DNA of 41,862 bases from an uncultured Alistipes sp. (GTDB lineage Bacteria > Bacteroidota > Bacteroidia > Bacteroidales > Rikenellaceae), in NCBI GenBank assembly GCA_944320665.1, contig CALUII010000014.1:1-41862 (forward strand). The letters are read 5' to 3'. Shown one piece after another: positions 24,385 to 32,837 of this stretch. The position numbers and the translations under genes are program-made. The notes below the pieces were generated by a model, which saw nothing but the letters and a program-made list of their open reading frames with translations, was not told the DNA's origin and did not search any database. How positions within the stretch are numbered: position 1 is the stretch's first letter; each line of letters starts with the position of its first letter.

Positions 24385-24440
24385 TTAAGTTTTTGATTGC
24401 AATCTGACGGAAGATACAACTTCAAACTTAAAATATAGTT

Positions 24441-25943
24441 ATGAACATCAACCTGAATCCTAATCCTCTGGTGCGTTTTCTCGGAAAACCGCAGCAGGAA
24501 TTTACCAAAGCGGACATCGTGCGCTATGTCAAGGAGAACCAGATCGAGATGATCAACCTCCGCTACCCGGGTGGCGACGGCCGTCTGAAGACCTTGAACT
24601 TCATCATCAACGACGAGGCCTATCTGGACAGCATCCTCACGTGCGGTGAGCGTGTCGACGGATCGAGCCTCTTCCCTTATATTGAGGCAGGCGCCAGCGA
24701 CCTTTATGTCGTTCCGCGTTACCGTACGGCTTTCCGTAACCCGTTCAGCGAGATTCCGGCCGTGGATATCCTCTGCTCCTATTATACGAAGGATGGTACG
24801 CCGCTGGAGATGGCTCCCGAATACACGTTGCGCAAGGCCCACGAGGCTCTGAAGAAGGTCACGGGGCTGAACTACCACGTGATGGGCGAGCTCGAGTACT
24901 ACGTGGTCAGCCCGCGTGAGGAGCTCTTTCTGGCTGCCGACCAGCGCGGTTATCACGAGTCGACCCCCTTCAACAAGGCTGCCGAACTGCGTACGCTGGC
25001 CATGAAGTACATCGCCGAGTCGGGCGGTCTGATCAAGTACGGCCACTCGGAGGTGGGTAACTTCACCAAGGGGGACCTCATGTACGAGCAGAACGAGATC
25101 GAATTCCTGCCGACGAACCTCGAGGATGCTGCCGATCAGCTGATGGTGGCCAAGTGGATCATCCGTACGTTGGCCTATCAGTATGGTGTGGACGTGACCT
25201 TCGCACCGAAGATCACCGTGGGTAAGGCCGGTAGCGGTCTGCACATCCACACGCGTCTGATGAAGAACGACCGCAACGCCATGGTCGAGAGCGACGGTAC
25301 GCTGTCGGAGAATGCACTGAAGGCGATTGCCGGATATCTGTCGCTGGCACCGTCGTTGACGGCTTTCGGTAATACGAACCCCACGTCGTACTTCCGTCTG
25401 GTTCCGCACCAGGAGGCTCCGACGAACATCTGCTGGGGCGACCGCAACCGTTCGGTACTTGTACGTGTGCCGCTGGGTTGGAGTGCCGGTGCCAACAAGA
25501 TGTCGTGTGACGCCAATCCGCTGGAGAAGGAGTCGAATCTGGATGTTAACCTGAAACAGACGGTCGAATTCCGTTGCCCGGACGGTTCGGCAGACATCTA
25601 CCTGCTGCTGGCCGGTCTGGCCGTAGCCGCACGCCACGGTTTCGAGATGGAGAACGGACTGCAGTATGCACGTGACCGCTACGTCGATGTCAACATCTTC
25701 GACGAGAAGCACAAGGAGGTGCTGGCCCGTCTGAGCCAGTTGCCGGCATCGTGTGAGGAGTCGGCCAAGCGTCTGGCCGAGCAGCGCGCCATCTACGAGC
25801 AGCACGGCGTCTTCTCGCCCCGTCTGATCGATGGTCTGATTCAGCGTCTCGAGGGCTTCAAGGATGCCAACCTGCGTCAGGAGCTCAACAACGACGAGGA
25901 CAAGATCATGGCCCTTGTGAAGGAGTACTTCTACTGCGGTTGA
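24441..25943 (+). CDS. glnA: Glutamine synthetase, type I-like
   Basis: GlnA makes glutamine from glutamate, ammonia and ATP and is central to nitrogen assimilation. The 500-residue protein has the N-terminal beta-grasp region (INLRYPGGDGRLKTLNF), VDGSSL (72-77), metal-binding GELEYYV (149-155), NEIEFLP, GSGLHIH (His268 and His270) and the ammonia/glutamate-site stretch TSYFRLVPHQEAP followed by WGDRNRS. Length fits GSI, far shorter than the roughly 730-residue GSIII also found in Bacteroidota. I do not see the NLYDL-type adenylylation tyrosine loop, so GlnE-style control is doubtful. It appears monocistronic, with its own AT-rich promoter region and terminator. Confidence 0.93.
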   Translation: MNINLNPNPLVRFLGKPQQEFTKADIVRYVKENQIEMINLRYPGGDGRLKTLNFIINDEAYLDSILTCGERVDGSSLFPYIEAGASDLYVVPRYRTAFRNPFSEIPAVDILCSYYTKDGTPLEMAPEYTLRKAHEALKKVTGLNYHVMGELEYYVVSPREELFLAADQRGYHESTPFNKAAELRTLAMKYIAESGGLIKYGHSEVGNFTKGDLMYEQNEIEFLPTNLEDAADQLMVAKWIIRTLAYQYGVDVTFAPKITVGKAGSGLHIHTRLMKNDRNAMVESDGTLSENALKAIAGYLSLAPSLTAFGNTNPTSYFRLVPHQEAPTNICWGDRNRSVLVRVPLGWSAGANKMSCDANPLEKESNLDVNLKQTVEFRCPDGSADIYLLLAGLAVAARHGFEMENGLQYARDRYVDVNIFDEKHKEVLARLSQLPASCEESAKRLAEQRAIYEQHGVFSPRLIDGLIQRLEGFKDANLRQELNNDEDKIMALVKEYFYCG

Positions 25944-26009
25944 TGTCTTTGCGTGGCCACTTCCTGATCCCAATGGCAGGTGCGGCACGAAGCAATAAAA
26001 TCAGTCGTC

Positions 26010-26039
26010 GGGTCGCATCCGGATTGCCGGATGCGACCC
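26010..26039 (+). terminator. Terminator after glnA
   Basis: A 13-bp perfect stem pairs 26010-26022 with 26027-26039 around ATTG, followed by TCGTTTAT. It is 67 bases beyond the glnA stop. Confidence 0.75.
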
Positions 26040-26155
26040 TCGTTTATATGTATGCCTCTGTCTGTGGTCGGGGGGCTCCGGATGATGTCGGCTGGACCAG
26101 ATCGTGCGGGCGATGAATTTTGATCGTGCTTTATTCATAAATCAGAGCGAGGTTG

Positions 26156-26186
26156 TTGCCCTTTCGGCATATTTTCGCTATATTTG
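26156..26186 (+). promoter_or_regulatory. Bacteroidota-type promoter for pepD
   Basis: TTG at 26156-26158, a 20-base spacer and TATATTTG (26179-26186) match the TTTG/TAnnTTTG pattern. Transcription should begin near 26193, upstream of the ATG at 26217, which rules out the earlier in-frame start at 26184. Confidence 0.65.
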
Positions 26187-26216
26187 CATGAAGAACATAA
26201 ATCTTTTTTTTCGCAT

Positions 26217-27671
26217 ATGTCTGCAATTACCACTTTGGAACCCAAAAGCGTTTGGACTCTCTTTGATGCCATTACGCAGGTTCCCCGCCCTTCGAAAAAG
26301 GAGGGTAAGATCATCGATTTTCTGGTTGCTTTTGCCGAGAAACACGGCCTCGAATACCGCAAGGATGCTACGGGTAACGTTGTGATGCGCAAGCCGGCTA
26401 CGCCCGGTTATGAGGGCCGTCCGACGGTGATCCTGCAAGCCCATATGGATATGGTTTGCGAGAAACACTCGGATCTGGAGTTCGACTTTGAGAAGGACCC
26501 GATCCGCACGCGTATTGACGGTGATTGGGTCAAGGCCGAGGGAACGACACTCGGTGCCGATGACGGCATCGGCATGGCAGCCGCTCTGGCTGTGCTGATC
26601 GATCCGACGGTAGAACATGGTCCGGTGGAGGCTCTCTTTACCATCGACGAGGAGACGGGACTCACCGGCGCTTTCGGCTTGGCGGAAGGAATGCTCACGG
26701 GGCATTACCTGATCAATCTGGATTCGGAGGACGAGGGCGAACTTTTCATTGGATGTGCCGGTGGTGTCGACACGCTCGCTACGTTCCACTATAAGCCCGA
26801 AACCGCACCTCAGGGCTATGCTTGGTTCCGCTTCCGTGTGTCGGATCTGTTGGGAGGCCACTCGGGTGACGACATCGAGAAGGGACATGCCAATTCGAAT
26901 AAGATTGCAGCCCGTCTGCTGTATGGGGTTGAGGCGCGTTATGGGTTGAAATTAAGCGATTTCAATGGTGGAAACCTGCGTAATGCCATTCCGCGTGAGG
27001 CCGTTGCCTTGTTTGGTGTTCCGGCTGATCGTCGCGAGGAGTGCCGCACGTTCTGCGAGCAGTTGGCTGAGGAGATGAAGGAGGAGTACCGCTACACCGA
27101 ACCGAATTTCCGTACGACGCTCGAAGAGGCGGCACAGCCTGAATCGGTGATCGATACACAGACGCAACAAGCCTTGTTGCGCGCGCTTGTCGGTCTGCCC
27201 AATGGCGTGATCTCGATGTCGTTCGCCATGCCCGGACTGGTCGAGACGTCGACCAACCTGGCTTCGGTGAAGTTCGTCGAGGGTAACCGCATTGTTGTGA
27301 CTACGTCGCAGCGTTCGTCGGTCGAGAGTGCCAAGACGTACGTTAAGGAGATGGTGGGCTCGGTTCTGTCGTTGGCCGGTGCCGAGGTCGAACACTCGGA
27401 CGGCTATCCGGGCTGGGCGCCCGATCCGGAGTCGAAACTGCTGGCTATCGTGGTGAAGTGTTACCACGACCGTTTCGGCAAAACGCCCAAGGTGCGGGCC
27501 ATTCATGCCGGTCTGGAGTGCGGCCTCTTCCTGGAGAAATATCCTCATCTGGAGATGGTGTCGCTCGGTCCTACGTTGCGCGGTGTGCATTCGCCCGATG
27601 AACGTCTCGAAATCGCCTCGGTGTCCAAGTTCTGGAGCTTGCTGACCGACATCCTGAAGCAGGTGCGGTAA
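26217..27671 (+). CDS. pepD: Aminoacyl-histidine dipeptidase PepD
   Basis: A cytoplasmic M20C metallopeptidase that splits dipeptides such as carnosine-type Xaa-His. The 484-residue protein has His76 and Asp78 (LQAHMDMVCEK), Asp115 in GADDGIG, the catalytic DEETG (Glu145-Glu146), Asp169 in NLDSEDEGELFIGCAGG, and a C-terminal HAGLECG. Length and motifs are those of PepD. Its TAA is followed after one base by the ATG of a TonB-barrel protein, so the two are probably translationally coupled and their functions may be linked through peptide use. Confidence 0.95.
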   Translation: MSAITTLEPKSVWTLFDAITQVPRPSKKEGKIIDFLVAFAEKHGLEYRKDATGNVVMRKPATPGYEGRPTVILQAHMDMVCEKHSDLEFDFEKDPIRTRIDGDWVKAEGTTLGADDGIGMAAALAVLIDPTVEHGPVEALFTIDEETGLTGAFGLAEGMLTGHYLINLDSEDEGELFIGCAGGVDTLATFHYKPETAPQGYAWFRFRVSDLLGGHSGDDIEKGHANSNKIAARLLYGVEARYGLKLSDFNGGNLRNAIPREAVALFGVPADRREECRTFCEQLAEEMKEEYRYTEPNFRTTLEEAAQPESVIDTQTQQALLRALVGLPNGVISMSFAMPGLVETSTNLASVKFVEGNRIVVTTSQRSSVESAKTYVKEMVGSVLSLAGAEVEHSDGYPGWAPDPESKLLAIVVKCYHDRFGKTPKVRAIHAGLECGLFLEKYPHLEMVSLGPTLRGVHSPDERLEIASVSKFWSLLTDILKQVR

Positions 27672-27672
27672 C

Positions 27673-30102
27673 ATGCTTTTGCGGGCATTGTGTGCGTTGG
27701 CGGGGCTGATTGCCTCTGGCTTCGCCGCGGCGCAGGAACCCGAATACTTTCCCTATGAACCGGAGTCGGAGGAGCGCATGCAGATGCTGCTCCCCGACTC
27801 CGCATTGTTTTTTCGGGCAGTGCAGTCGGCCGACGACCTGTTCGGTCGTACAACCGATTATGAATTTTCGTTCGTGCGGTCACAGCGTCGCGGATTGGAT
27901 TGGGATACGGAACGGGCCACGTTGAATGGAGTCGCCGTGTCGTGGCGTTATTTCGGTGCATTGCGGGCTCTGGGGGCCGAGGAGCGTCTGTTGGCCGGAC
28001 TCGCCAACGACGAGCACGGTGGCGTTGGCGGGGCCAATGGCCTTCGGACGTTTCGGGTGGGCGATGCGGAGTTGTTGCCCGCCGGACGTGTGGCCGCAGG
28101 ATGCACGGGGCGCAACTATCTCGTGGCGTTGAAGGGCAATTATGCCGGCGTATGGGGGCGTGGTTGGGATTATGCTGCCGCGTTTGATGCCCGTACGGGA
28201 CGAGATCTGGTGACCGAAGGGATCTTTACGAATAGTGTCTCCGGATCGTTTCGCGCAACGAAACGGTGGAGGAATGGGGTGCATCTGTCATTGCTGACCG
28301 TGGTGTCACCTTCGATGCGCGGATTGCGTTCGATGACGACCGAGGAGGCCATTGAACTGACTGGAAATCGGCAATACAATCCGTCGTGGGGGCTGCAGAA
28401 CGGTGAAGTGCGTAATGCCCGCATTCGGCGGGAGTTGGTGCCTCTGTTTGTGGCGGCGTATGCGATGCCGCTCTCCAGGACGACGGAACTCGAAGCTACG
28501 CTCGGTGTCGAGGCCGGCTGGTCCGAGTACAGCACACTGGGGTGGTACGATGCCCGTACGCCGCTGCCAGACAACTACCGCAACCTGCCCAGCTACACGG
28601 GGGATCGTGAGACCGAGGAGGCATGGCGGGCGAATGACGTGCGTTATACGCAGATCGATTGGGATGAACTTTGGGCAGTAAATCGCATGGCGGGAGGTGA
28701 GGCCGTCTATGCCGTTGAGGGACGCGTCGAACAGTTGTGTAATGTGCAGGCGCATGTAGGCTTTGTGACGCAGGTGGACGATCGTCTGACGTTGACTTAT
28801 GGAGCGGATGTGCAGCGGAATAGCTCCCGCTGTTTCAAACGGATGCGCGATCTGTTGGGCGCGTCCTATCTGACCGATATCGACCAGTATCTGATCGACG
28901 ACGACACCTACGGAAACCGGCTGCAGAATGACCTGCGTTGTCCGAACCGTCGCATCGGTACGGGGGACCGTTTCGGCTACGACTATGCGTTGACGACCTG
29001 CATGGCAATGGCCCGTGTGCAGGCGCACTATCGGGCCGATCGTCTGCGTGCGGATGTGGCGGCCGAAGTGGGGGAGGGTACGGTACGCCGGAGGGGCTAC
29101 TTCGAGAAGGAGCTCTTTCCGGGGACGGCATCCTACGGCCCTTCGGCCGTGATGCATTTTGCACCGTATTGCCTCAAGGCGGCGGTCGGTTGGGCCTTTA
29201 CGCCGAAGTGCTACCTTGGTTTGGCAGCCATGACGTCGGCTTGCCTGCCCGAGGCCGACGACCTCTTTCTGCAGCCGCAGTACAACAACCGTACGGCGGT
29301 CGACGGTGGGGCTCCGACCGAAAAATTGTGGGCCGTGGAGCTCGACTTCCACTATACGAACCGGACTGTCGACCTGCGGGCGGCAGCGTTTTACTACGGA
29401 AAACACGACGGTATACAGACACGTCGCTATTACGACGACCTGTCCGGATGTTACAGCGATCTGGTGGCCACGGGAATCGGCACGTGCGGCTACGGAATCG
29501 AGGCGGCCACGACCGTGCGGCTCTCATACCGTTGGCGGTTGTCGTTGGCCGCGACGCTCGGACGCTACGAGTACGACCGGGACCCTTCCCTCGCCATCTA
29601 TGCCGATACGGACAATACTCCCGTTGTGCTCGATGCCGTGAGTCATATGGGCGGCTGCCGCGTGGGAAATGCACCGCAGGCCGAACTCTTCGGCGAGGTG
29701 CTCTATTTTGGACCGCACGGCTGGGGCTTCAACGTCTCGACGGCCTATGCCGGTGGACGTTATGTCGAGCCGGCCTTCTTGCGGCGTACGGAGCGCGTCG
29801 CCCTGCAGGCGGCCTCGTCGCCCGAAGCGTTAGCGCAGTTCGTCGAACAGGAGCGGCTCGATGATGCCGTTACGCTCGGTGCCTCGCTCTTCAAGACCTT
29901 CTATTTCGCCAATTCACGGCTCACACTGTCGCTCATGTTGCGCAACCTGCTCAATGACCGCGATATGGTCTATGCCGCCTACGAATCGCTGCGTGTACGG
30001 CGGTCGCGAAGCGGCGACTTCTACGTCTATGCCCCCTTCGAGACACGGCGCAGCTACTCCTATCCCCGGTCGTTCTATCTCTCGATCTCGTACCGTTTCT
30101 GA
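27673..30102 (+). CDS. Compact TonB-dependent receptor-like outer-membrane barrel
   Basis: An 809-residue outer-membrane protein: signal peptide MLLRALCALAGLIASGFAAA, then directly a plug-like segment (SFVRSQRRGLDWDTERATLNGV, residues ~66-87, and EHGGVGG, 114-120), then a long barrel ending in the aromatic SISYRF. Barrel text such as NRQYNPSWGLQNGEVRNA and the following WYDARTPLPDNYRNLPSY matches a Bacteroidota TonB-receptor subfamily. The usual N-terminal carboxypeptidase-regulatory domain of about 100 residues and any TonB box are missing, and the plug is short. No SusD partner is adjacent. It may import or bind peptides for PepD, an inference from one-base spacing, or be a TonB-independent porin-like derivative. 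Confidence 0.8.
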   Translation: MLLRALCALAGLIASGFAAAQEPEYFPYEPESEERMQMLLPDSALFFRAVQSADDLFGRTTDYEFSFVRSQRRGLDWDTERATLNGVAVSWRYFGALRALGAEERLLAGLANDEHGGVGGANGLRTFRVGDAELLPAGRVAAGCTGRNYLVALKGNYAGVWGRGWDYAAAFDARTGRDLVTEGIFTNSVSGSFRATKRWRNGVHLSLLTVVSPSMRGLRSMTTEEAIELTGNRQYNPSWGLQNGEVRNARIRRELVPLFVAAYAMPLSRTTELEATLGVEAGWSEYSTLGWYDARTPLPDNYRNLPSYTGDRETEEAWRANDVRYTQIDWDELWAVNRMAGGEAVYAVEGRVEQLCNVQAHVGFVTQVDDRLTLTYGADVQRNSSRCFKRMRDLLGASYLTDIDQYLIDDDTYGNRLQNDLRCPNRRIGTGDRFGYDYALTTCMAMARVQAHYRADRLRADVAAEVGEGTVRRRGYFEKELFPGTASYGPSAVMHFAPYCLKAAVGWAFTPKCYLGLAAMTSACLPEADDLFLQPQYNNRTAVDGGAPTEKLWAVELDFHYTNRTVDLRAAAFYYGKHDGIQTRRYYDDLSGCYSDLVATGIGTCGYGIEAATTVRLSYRWRLSLAATLGRYEYDRDPSLAIYADTDNTPVVLDAVSHMGGCRVGNAPQAELFGEVLYFGPHGWGFNVSTAYAGGRYVEPAFLRRTERVALQAASSPEALAQFVEQERLDDAVTLGASLFKTFYFANSRLTLSLMLRNLLNDRDMVYAAYESLRVRRSRSGDFYVYAPFETRRSYSYPRSFYLSISYRF

Positions 30103-30176
30103 ATCGGCCTTCGAGGACGTGGCTTTGTTTTTGCACACGTGAAATCACGTCGGCAACTGCCGTTTGATGGCTGGCG

Positions 30177-30208
30177 GTTGCACGGTTGCATGATTATTCG
30201 TATCTTTG
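30177..30208 (+). promoter_or_regulatory. Bacteroidota-type promoter for obgE
   Basis: GTTG (30177-30180), a 20-base spacer and TATCTTTG (30201-30208) match the consensus well. The in-frame start at 30206 overlaps the -7 box, so the ATG at 30233 must be the real start. Confidence 0.65.
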
Positions 30209-30232
30209 TCCCTCAATCAAACAGCGATTCGT

Positions 30233-31225
30233 ATGGCAGGTTCCAACTTCGTGGACTATGTGAAGATTTTTGCCCGCTCGGGACACGGCGGTGCCGGCTC
30301 GGCCCACTTCCGTCGCGAAAAGTTCGTGGCATTTGGTGGCCCCGATGGTGGCGACGGCGGCAAGGGCGGCAGCATCGTATTGCAGGGCGACCGGCAGTAC
30401 TGGACGCTCATACACCTCAAGTATCAGCGCCATCAGTTTGCCGAGGATGGCGGCAACGGCTCCGGGGCCCGCTCTACGGGTAAGGATGCCAAGGACATCG
30501 TCATCCCCGTGCCTCTGGGAACGGTGGCCCGCAATGCCGAGACGGGTGAGCTCGTGGGTGAGGTGACGCAAGAGGGGGAGCGCCTCGTGCTGCTCAAGGG
30601 CGGACGTGGCGGCCTGGGCAACTGGCACTTCAAGAGCGCCACGAATCAGACGCCACGTTATGCGCAACCGGGCGAGGAGGGGGCTGAAGGGGCCTTCATT
30701 CTGGAGTTGAAGGTGTTGGCGGACGTCGGACTCGTCGGATTTCCCAATGCCGGAAAGAGTACGTTGCTGTCGGTCGTTTCGGCCGCCAAGCCCAAAATTG
30801 CTGACTACGCCTTCACGACGTTGGAGCCCAACCTGGGCATTGTCGAGGTACGTGACCACAAGTCGTTCGTGATGGCCGATATCCCGGGAATCATCGAGGG
30901 GGCGCATGAAGGACGGGGGCTCGGTACGCGATTCCTGCGCCATATTGAGCGCAACTCGGTGCTATTGTTTATGATTCCGGCCGACAGCGACGACATCGCG
31001 CGCGATTACGAGATCCTGCTGGGCGAGTTGACGCAGTACAATCCCGAACTGCTCGACAAGGAGCGCCTGTTGGCCGTTACGAAGTGCGATCTGCTCGACG
31101 ACGAACTGATCGAACAGATGCGTGCCCATTTGCCCGAAGGGTTGCCGACGGTCTTCATTTCGTCGGTTTCGGGACTCAACATCCAGCAGTTGAAGGATAT
31201 GTTGTGGGAGGCGCTGCAGCGCTGA
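30233..31225 (+). CDS. obgE: GTPase ObgE (CgtA)
   Basis: An essential ribosome-associated GTPase involved in 50S maturation and the stringent response. The 330-residue protein has the glycine-rich Obg fold ([12 protein letters not shown], then GGRGGLGN at 123-130) followed by the G domain: G1 GFPNAGKST (169-177), G2 TTLEPNLG, G3 DIPG (216-219) and G4 TKCD (283-286). No C-terminal OCT domain is present, which is common in this phylum. Its TGA is 4 bases from the stop of the convergent DUF5689 gene. Confidence 0.97.
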   Translation: MAGSNFVDYVKIFARSGHGGAGSAHFRREKFVAFGGPDGGDGGKGGSIVLQGDRQYWTLIHLKYQRHQFAEDGGNGSGARSTGKDAKDIVIPVPLGTVARNAETGELVGEVTQEGERLVLLKGGRGGLGNWHFKSATNQTPRYAQPGEEGAEGAFILELKVLADVGLVGFPNAGKSTLLSVVSAAKPKIADYAFTTLEPNLGIVEVRDHKSFVMADIPGIIEGAHEGRGLGTRFLRHIERNSVLLFMIPADSDDIARDYEILLGELTQYNPELLDKERLLAVTKCDLLDDELIEQMRAHLPEGLPTVFISSVSGLNIQQLKDMLWEALQR

Positions 31226-31229
31226 CCGG

Positions 31230-32042
31230 TTATGGCTGCAGGTCGATCTCGTAGTTGATGATCCGCAGCGAAAGTTCGCCGTTAAACCAATCGACAATAC
31301 CGTTTACGGAGCCCGTACCTTGAGGTATGGGCTCTGTTGCATAGTGACACGTCGGGGCAACGCGCACGGGAAGCTGGGCTCCCGTGTAGTCGGCAAGAGT
31401 GCGGACCGTTGTCCGGAGTTCGTCGGTCAGCGAATCTCGGTCACACCACGTGGTGCCGGCTTCCGGGAAATAGACCTTGTCGAAGTGTACGTAAGTATCC
31501 ACGTCGTCAGGCCGTAGCGAACCAATCTGTACCGTGTGCGGGCGACGTGTACCCGCATTGAGTGACGTGCAGCGCAGGTAGCGGTCAATCTCCTCACGGT
31601 CGATGCGATCGACACTGTATGCGTCTGTGGGTTGGGCTCCCAACTGGATCTTGCCGCCGTAATCGCCCAGGGCCAGTCCCGAACAATAGACCGTGACTTG
31701 CGCACCGAGCGGGAAGAGGTCTGCAAGGGCGGTATGATCGACTGCCACCTCGATCCCGGCCGTGCTGTCTTCGATGATGAGCGTTTTGTAGAATTCGCCG
31801 CGGATGTCGTTGGCCATGACGACGCCCGAGATCTTCAGTTCCTGTACGATCGGGGTCGAGGTGCCGTGGCTGAGCGATTTGAGGTAGGCGATCGAGACGA
31901 AGCGTCCGGCCGTATTGTCGTATGTGAGCTCCGTAGACCGGTTGCAGGCAGTCAGGATACTGAGTGTCCCGATGGCGATCAGCAGCGCGGTTGCCGTATG
32001 CCGGCCGATGTGCCGGAGATTAATACCAACAGTCGGTCTCAT
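31230..32042 (-). CDS. DUF5689-domain lipoprotein (distal copy)
   Basis: A 270-residue lipoprotein with a signal ending IGTLSILTAC (Cys33) and a DUF5689/OB-like domain: VMANDIRGEFYKTLIIEDSTAGIEVAV, then LFPLGAQVTVYCSGLALGDYGGKIQLGA. DUF5689 proteins are Bacteroidota surface or periplasmic lipoproteins with an OB-like fold and no established activity. The start at 32042 overlaps the end of the upstream DUF5689 gene by 23 bases, so the pair is coupled. Its stop almost abuts obgE's (4 bases apart), with no intervening terminator. Confidence 0.82.
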   Translation of the reverse strand: MRPTVGINLRHIGRHTATALLIAIGTLSILTACNRSTELTYDNTAGRFVSIAYLKSLSHGTSTPIVQELKISGVVMANDIRGEFYKTLIIEDSTAGIEVAVDHTALADLFPLGAQVTVYCSGLALGDYGGKIQLGAQPTDAYSVDRIDREEIDRYLRCTSLNAGTRRPHTVQIGSLRPDDVDTYVHFDKVYFPEAGTTWCDRDSLTDELRTTVRTLADYTGAQLPVRVAPTCHYATEPIPQGTGSVNGIVDWFNGELSLRIINYEIDLQP

Positions 32043-32814
32043 CTCGCATCTTGAGTATATAGCGGATCGATCCGTCGGTTTGTGTGGTGCATTGCAGGAT
32101 GCCGACGAGCACTGCTTCGCCCGAAGGAATGGCGGCGTCGGCAAAATCGGCATAGAGGCGTGTGTAGGTTTCGATTTCGCCTCCTTTGTCGTCAGAGAAA
32201 CGCTTGTAACCGCTCCACGTTGCCGGTTCATCGGGCTCTTCGGGGGTGTAATGCAGTCCATCCACACGGATCAGGCAGCCGGCCATTCCGGGTGTCAGTT
32301 CGTCGATTGTGCGGAGTTGCGGCGCAAGAATCTGCTTGCGATCACCCCGGACAAGATGCTGGTCCAGTGCCGCGCGCGAGCCGATGTAATCCGTGGGGTA
32401 GCCGCTTCCCGGGGCCGGTTCCCGGCCGATCTGCAGTACGCCGTAGCTTTGTCCCAGGGCCAGTCCCTGCAACCGTACGGTCACTTCGCACCCTTCGGGA
32501 TAGATATTGTGCAGACCGTCGATACCGGCCATCACCTCTACGGCCGTTCCGTCCGCCTCGAGAACCAGCGTGCGGTAGAAGTTGCCCGCCCGGTCGCTCG
32601 AAGTGACCCGCCCGCGGACCACGACGTCACTCTCCACGACGAATGTCTCGCCTGTGAAGAGTCGTTGCAACTCGCCGATGGTTGTTGTTGCGGGGGGTGG
32701 GGCAGCCGGTTCTGTGGAGGGTGCTGCCGCACGGTCGTAACATCCCGTCGTGCCGGCAGCGAGGAGTATGACCGTGGCCGGCAGCAGGAGGAGACGACGC
32801 AGCAGATGTATCAT
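32020..32814 (-). CDS. DUF5689-domain lipoprotein (proximal copy)
   Basis: A 264-residue lipoprotein with signal MIHLLRRLLLLPATVILLAAG and Cys25 (TTGC), a proline-rich spacer (STEPAAPPPATTT), then the same OB-like domain as its neighbour: GRVTSSDRAGNFYRTLVLEADGTAVEV followed by YPEGCEVTVRLQGLALGQSYGVLQIG. The closing half is diverged and ends SIRYILKMRDETDCWY. The spacer suggests surface display. It lies 23 bases after serB on the same strand without a visible promoter, so it may be transcribed with serB. Confidence 0.83.
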   Translation of the reverse strand: MIHLLRRLLLLPATVILLAAGTTGCYDRAAAPSTEPAAPPPATTTIGELQRLFTGETFVVESDVVVRGRVTSSDRAGNFYRTLVLEADGTAVEVMAGIDGLHNIYPEGCEVTVRLQGLALGQSYGVLQIGREPAPGSGYPTDYIGSRAALDQHLVRGDRKQILAPQLRTIDELTPGMAGCLIRVDGLHYTPEEPDEPATWSGYKRFSDDKGGEIETYTRLYADFADAAIPSGEAVLVGILQCTTQTDGSIRYILKMRDETDCWY

Positions 32815-32837
32815 GAGGCGTGTGTTTGGCAGGCGTT

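Noticed and set aside
24237..25988. A 583-codon open frame antisense to glnA
   Set aside because: glnA is clear. The antisense text has no recognisable family and spans into the neighbouring promoter region.
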